Assembly: GCA_002319915.1 (NCBI GenBank)
Contig: DCFQ01000051.1
Location: forward strand, 1 to 33,867
Length of the DNA: 33,867 bases
Source: Bacteroidales bacterium UBA1800
GTDB taxonomy: Bacteria; Bacteroidota; Bacteroidia; Bacteroidales; VadinHA17
Direction of reading: 5' to 3'
Numbering within the stretch: the stretch's first letter is position 1; each line of letters begins with the position of its first letter. The notes under the pieces are model-generated. The model ran no database searches, was not told the origin of the DNA, and saw only the letters and a program-made list of their open reading frames with translations. The translations under genes were made by a program, and so were the position numbers. Below are positions 31,598 to 33,867 of the stretch, piece by piece.

Positions 31598-32729
31598 TAA
31601 ATTTCCTGTTTTTTCTTTTGAAGGAATTCTTATGGTGCTTGCGCTTCTCCTCTGGAACATCGAACCTCGTAAGGCTGTTGTTCTTGAGCAGGTCGCCGGA
31701 ATGTGATATCGCTTCCTGCATATCGCTGCCTGCCAGGAGCTTGTCGGGCTTGAGGCCCCTCCTGTTCAGCGCCTGGATCTCCCTGACTCTTTCCACCGGT
31801 ACCGCAACCAGATTGGTAGGTAAGTGGGGATCGGAGGTATACCAGAAAATATTCTTGTGAACTTCCATCTTCTGGAAGTACATTGTGCCATCGGAAAGTT
31901 CGAGGGCGGTTTCCCTCGGAGGGAATGTACGCTGTGCATCCACGTAGCAATCGAACTCGAAGTTCAGGCAGCACTTCAGCTTGCTGCATTGGCCTGCCAG
32001 CTTCTGGGGGTTCAGCGAAAGCTCCTGGTATTTGGCATGGGTAGTCGTTATCGAGGTGAAATTTGTGATGTGGGTTGCGCAGCACAGCTCCCTTCCGCAC
32101 GATCCTATCCCTCCGATCCTGCCGGCTTCCTGCCGGGCGCCGATCTGCCTCATCTCGATCCTTACCTTGAACTCGTCGGCAAGGACCTTGATGAGCTGCC
32201 TGAAATCAACCCTCTCATCTGCAATATAGTAGAATATTGCCTTGGTCTTGTCACCCTGGTACTCCACGTCGCCGATCTTCATATTGAGCTTAAGCTCCTC
32301 AGAGATCTGCCGTGACCTGAGCATCGTGGGCACCTCGAGCTTTTTGGCTTCATCCCATTTCTGGATATCCACAGCTTTTGCTTTCCTGTACACTTTCTTT
32401 AGATCATCCGCCTGGGGAACCGATTTGAGCCTTTTGAGCTGCTCGCAAAGCAGGGGGCCGACCATCGCGATCCGTCCGATATCATGTCCGGGAGAGGCTT
32501 CAACGGCTACTACATCACCGATCTCGAGCCTCAGGCTGTTGACATTCCTGTAGAATCCCTTGCGTGTGTTCTTGAACCGGATCTCAACCACATCCGATTC
32601 AACGGGCGAACAGGGAATCTCACTGAGCCAGTTGAATGAGTCGAGCTTGTTGCATCCAGGTTTATATGTAATATCAGGAAGATGAAGTTCCTCTCCATGC
32701 TGTCCTGTCAAATCATCAATCTCCGTCAT
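31578..32729 (-). CDS. ricT: RicT-like PSP1 domain protein (YaaT homologue)
   Basis: A 383-residue protein (ATG 32729) with a PSP1 domain: VVEIRFKNTRKGFYRN, GDVVAVEASPGHDIGRI, IFYYIADERVDFRQLIKVLADEF. A cysteine-rich centre (Cys211, 216, 217, 248, 253, 254, 261; SCGRELCCATH and CSKLKCCLNFEFDC) matches the Fe-S-binding core of RicT. In Bacillus RicT belongs to the RicA-RicF-RicT complex that affects RNase Y and development; its role in Bacteroidetes is not clear, and RicA and RicF are not seen here. The C-terminus is a strongly basic tail (HHKNSFKRKNRKFNAKK), suggestive of nucleic-acid contact. Gene order holB-ricT-gldH is a recurring Bacteroidetes arrangement from general knowledge. A TTG at 32756 is a less likely start. 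Confidence 0.9.
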   Translation of the reverse strand: MTEIDDLTGQHGEELHLPDITYKPGCNKLDSFNWLSEIPCSPVESDVVEIRFKNTRKGFYRNVNSLRLEIGDVVAVEASPGHDIGRIAMVGPLLCEQLKRLKSVPQADDLKKVYRKAKAVDIQKWDEAKKLEVPTMLRSRQISEELKLNMKIGDVEYQGDKTKAIFYYIADERVDFRQLIKVLADEFKVRIEMRQIGARQEAGRIGGIGSCGRELCCATHITNFTSITTTHAKYQELSLNPQKLAGQCSKLKCCLNFEFDCYVDAQRTFPPRETALELSDGTMYFQKMEVHKNIFWYTSDPHLPTNLVAVPVERVREIQALNRRGLKPDKLLAGSDMQEAISHSGDLLKNNSLTRFDVPEEKRKHHKNSFKRKNRKFNAKKDK

Positions 32730-32753
32730 GGAATATGCTGATAAAATTTTCCG

Positions 32754-32784
32754 CAAAAATAGTGAATAAATGGATCAAAATCAA
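32754..32784 (-). promoter_or_regulatory. Candidate promoter for ricT-gldH-trmB-atl
   Basis: Minus-strand TTG (32784-32782), a 20-bp spacer, and TATTTTTG (32761-32754), a perfect TAnnTTTG box. It ends 24 bp before the ricT ATG, in the 69-bp gap after holB. It has both elements at textbook spacing. Confidence 0.55.
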
Positions 32785-32798
32785 TTGCCGGTGAACAA

Positions 32799-33867
32799 TC
32801 ACCTTTGAATCAATCTTGTAACCTTAATGGCCAGGTCGAGGAAGATTATTTTTGCATTTCCGTTTGCCTCGACATGGGAGCTGGCGAGGTTAAGCTCTTC
32901 ACTTAGCTCTCCGATGTTCTGTTCGTTTATGAAGGGATGGAAATTCTTCGAGAAGTCAGCCTCCCTGCCTGTAAGAAAGACAATCTGTTTCCCTGTCTGG
33001 CCGAGCGTGAGCATCAGGTTCTCCCTTGTCAGGCGGAGAGCATAGGCCAGGAAGTTCTTCTGCCCCTCCCTGCCGATCGCTGACATCTCATCCGACCATG
33101 TGACGATTGATGCGACGTCCCTCCTCCAGGCATGTCTCATAAGGGCTTTGAACCGGTCGAGGTTGCCAAGCGAGGTCTCCTCGTTCCTGCACAGCTCTAT
33201 TGCCCTTGCAATGTTCCCGTTGGCCACTTCTGAAATGTCGGCTGCTGACGACTCGCTTGTATGGCACTGATCGGACAGGTACCAGGCGATCTCCTTTTTT
33301 GTGAACGCGGGGATATTGACCATCTGGCACCTTGACAGGATCGTAGGGATGACCTTATCCGGTTCCTCCGATACAAGCAGGAACAGGGTCTTCTCGGGCG
33401 GCTCCTCGATCATCTTCAACAGCTTATTGGCGGCACTGAGGTGCATTTTCTCTGGGAGCCAGACAATCATTATCTTGAAATCCGACTCGAAAGCCTTCAG
33501 GTTCAGCTTTTTGATTATCTCCGCAGCTTCTGAAGCAAAGATCAGTCCCTGGGCATTTCCCACTTCGATGAAACCGAGCCATTCATTCAGTGTGAAGAAC
33601 GGGGAACGCTTGAGGAACTCCCTCCACTGGGCGATATAATAGTCGCTTACAGGCTCGCTGTTCTTCTTGTCCTTTATGACGGGGAAGACGAAGTGAAGAT
33701 CGGGATGGATGGACTTTTCGTATTTTACGCACGATTTGCACACGCCGCAGGAATCAGTGCCGGACCTGTTCTCACACGAGATGTACTGTGCATATGCGAG
33801 GGCAAGTGCAAGCGAGCCGCACCCTTCTGGCCCGGCAAAGAACTGTGCATGGCTCACCCTTTCCTCC
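32799..33867 (-). CDS. holB: DNA polymerase III delta-prime subunit (5' end outside window)
   Basis: Clamp-loader subunit of the replicative polymerase. The frame is open to the window edge; the residues before the first possible start read ..EERVSHAQFFAGPEG, so the true start lies upstream and the GTG at 33857 is internal. Visible features are the P-loop-like GPEGCGSLALALAYAQY, the zinc module with cysteines in CENRSGTDSCGVCKSC, KIMIVWLPEKMHLSAANKLLKMIEEPPEKTLFLLVSEEPDKVIPTILSRCQ (the SRC motif of delta-prime and gamma) and a C-terminal helical domain. About 355 residues are seen, so only a short N-terminal piece is missing. First gene of the minus-strand run. Confidence 0.93.
   Translation of the reverse strand, partial: EERVSHAQFFAGPEGCGSLALALAYAQYISCENRSGTDSCGVCKSCVKYEKSIHPDLHFVFPVIKDKKNSEPVSDYYIAQWREFLKRSPFFTLNEWLGFIEVGNAQGLIFASEAAEIIKKLNLKAFESDFKIMIVWLPEKMHLSAANKLLKMIEEPPEKTLFLLVSEEPDKVIPTILSRCQMVNIPAFTKKEIAWYLSDQCHTSESSAADISEVANGNIARAIELCRNEETSLGNLDRFKALMRHAWRRDVASIVTWSDEMSAIGREGQKNFLAYALRLTRENLMLTLGQTGKQIVFLTGREADFSKNFHPFINEQNIGELSEELNLASSHVEANGNAKIIFLDLAIKVTRLIQR

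Overview
The window looks like a chromosomal segment of a mid-GC Bacteroidetes (Bacteroidales/Marinilabiliales-like; genus not resolvable by eye). The reasons are the type IX secretion / gliding genes porX, porW (sprE) and gldH, the Bacteroidetes-restricted DUF4954 protein, a Bacteroidetes RicT, an HU(CCDC81)-SPOR fusion, near absence of Shine-Dalgarno sequences, and repeated copies of the Bacteroidetes -7 element TAnnTTTG (sometimes with an upstream TTG) in front of genes. Coding density is very high: no gene-free stretch exceeds about 200 bp. I see no tRNA, rRNA, insertion sequence, prophage or CRISPR.

Layout. 1-800: 5' part of topA (-), divergent from a class A penicillin-binding protein (923-3274, +). 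3311-6977: a minus-strand run panC-panD-flippase-like membrane protein-radA. 7147-11921 (+): a short glycogen/starch-synthase-like protein, glmS and a DUF4954 left-handed beta-helix protein. 12040-18131 (-): a compact six-gene sugar-nucleotide operon, wbpE-wbpD-wbpB-UDP-sugar dehydrogenase-galE-rfbB, predicted to make UDP-2,3-diacetamido-2,3-dideoxyglucuronic acid plus UDP-galactose and dTDP-4-keto-6-deoxyglucose. 18325-19416 (+): HU-SPOR protein; 19406-21439 (-): metG; 21552-22466 (+): LD-carboxypeptidase. 22470-33867 (-): an 11-gene co-directional run holB-ricT-gldH-trmB-atl-mrp-nifU-porW-porX-tsaE-ald, with internal candidate promoters before ricT, mrp and ald.

How they fit together. The strongest biological theme is the cell envelope: peptidoglycan synthesis and recycling (PBP1A, LdcA, SPOR protein, GlmS), sugar nucleotides, and type IX secretion (PorX regulator, PorW and GldH lipoproteins). 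In Porphyromonas gingivalis the Wbp pathway supplies the linking sugar by which T9SS cargo is attached to A-LPS, so finding the wbp operon within about 6 kb of porX/porW in one window is suggestive, though the vim genes and the T9SS core are not present. A second theme is Fe-S cluster biology (Mrp, Nfu, RicT).

Non-coding structure worth noting: two 7-bp-period tandem repeats (AAGGCAC type at 3274-3301, AACTCAC type at 28786-28827) sharing an AAnnCAC scaffold; an 18-bp imperfect inverted repeat at the convergent junction 11969-12021; and a cluster of TGTTA/TAACA half-sites in the divergent spacer between wbpE and the HU-SPOR gene.
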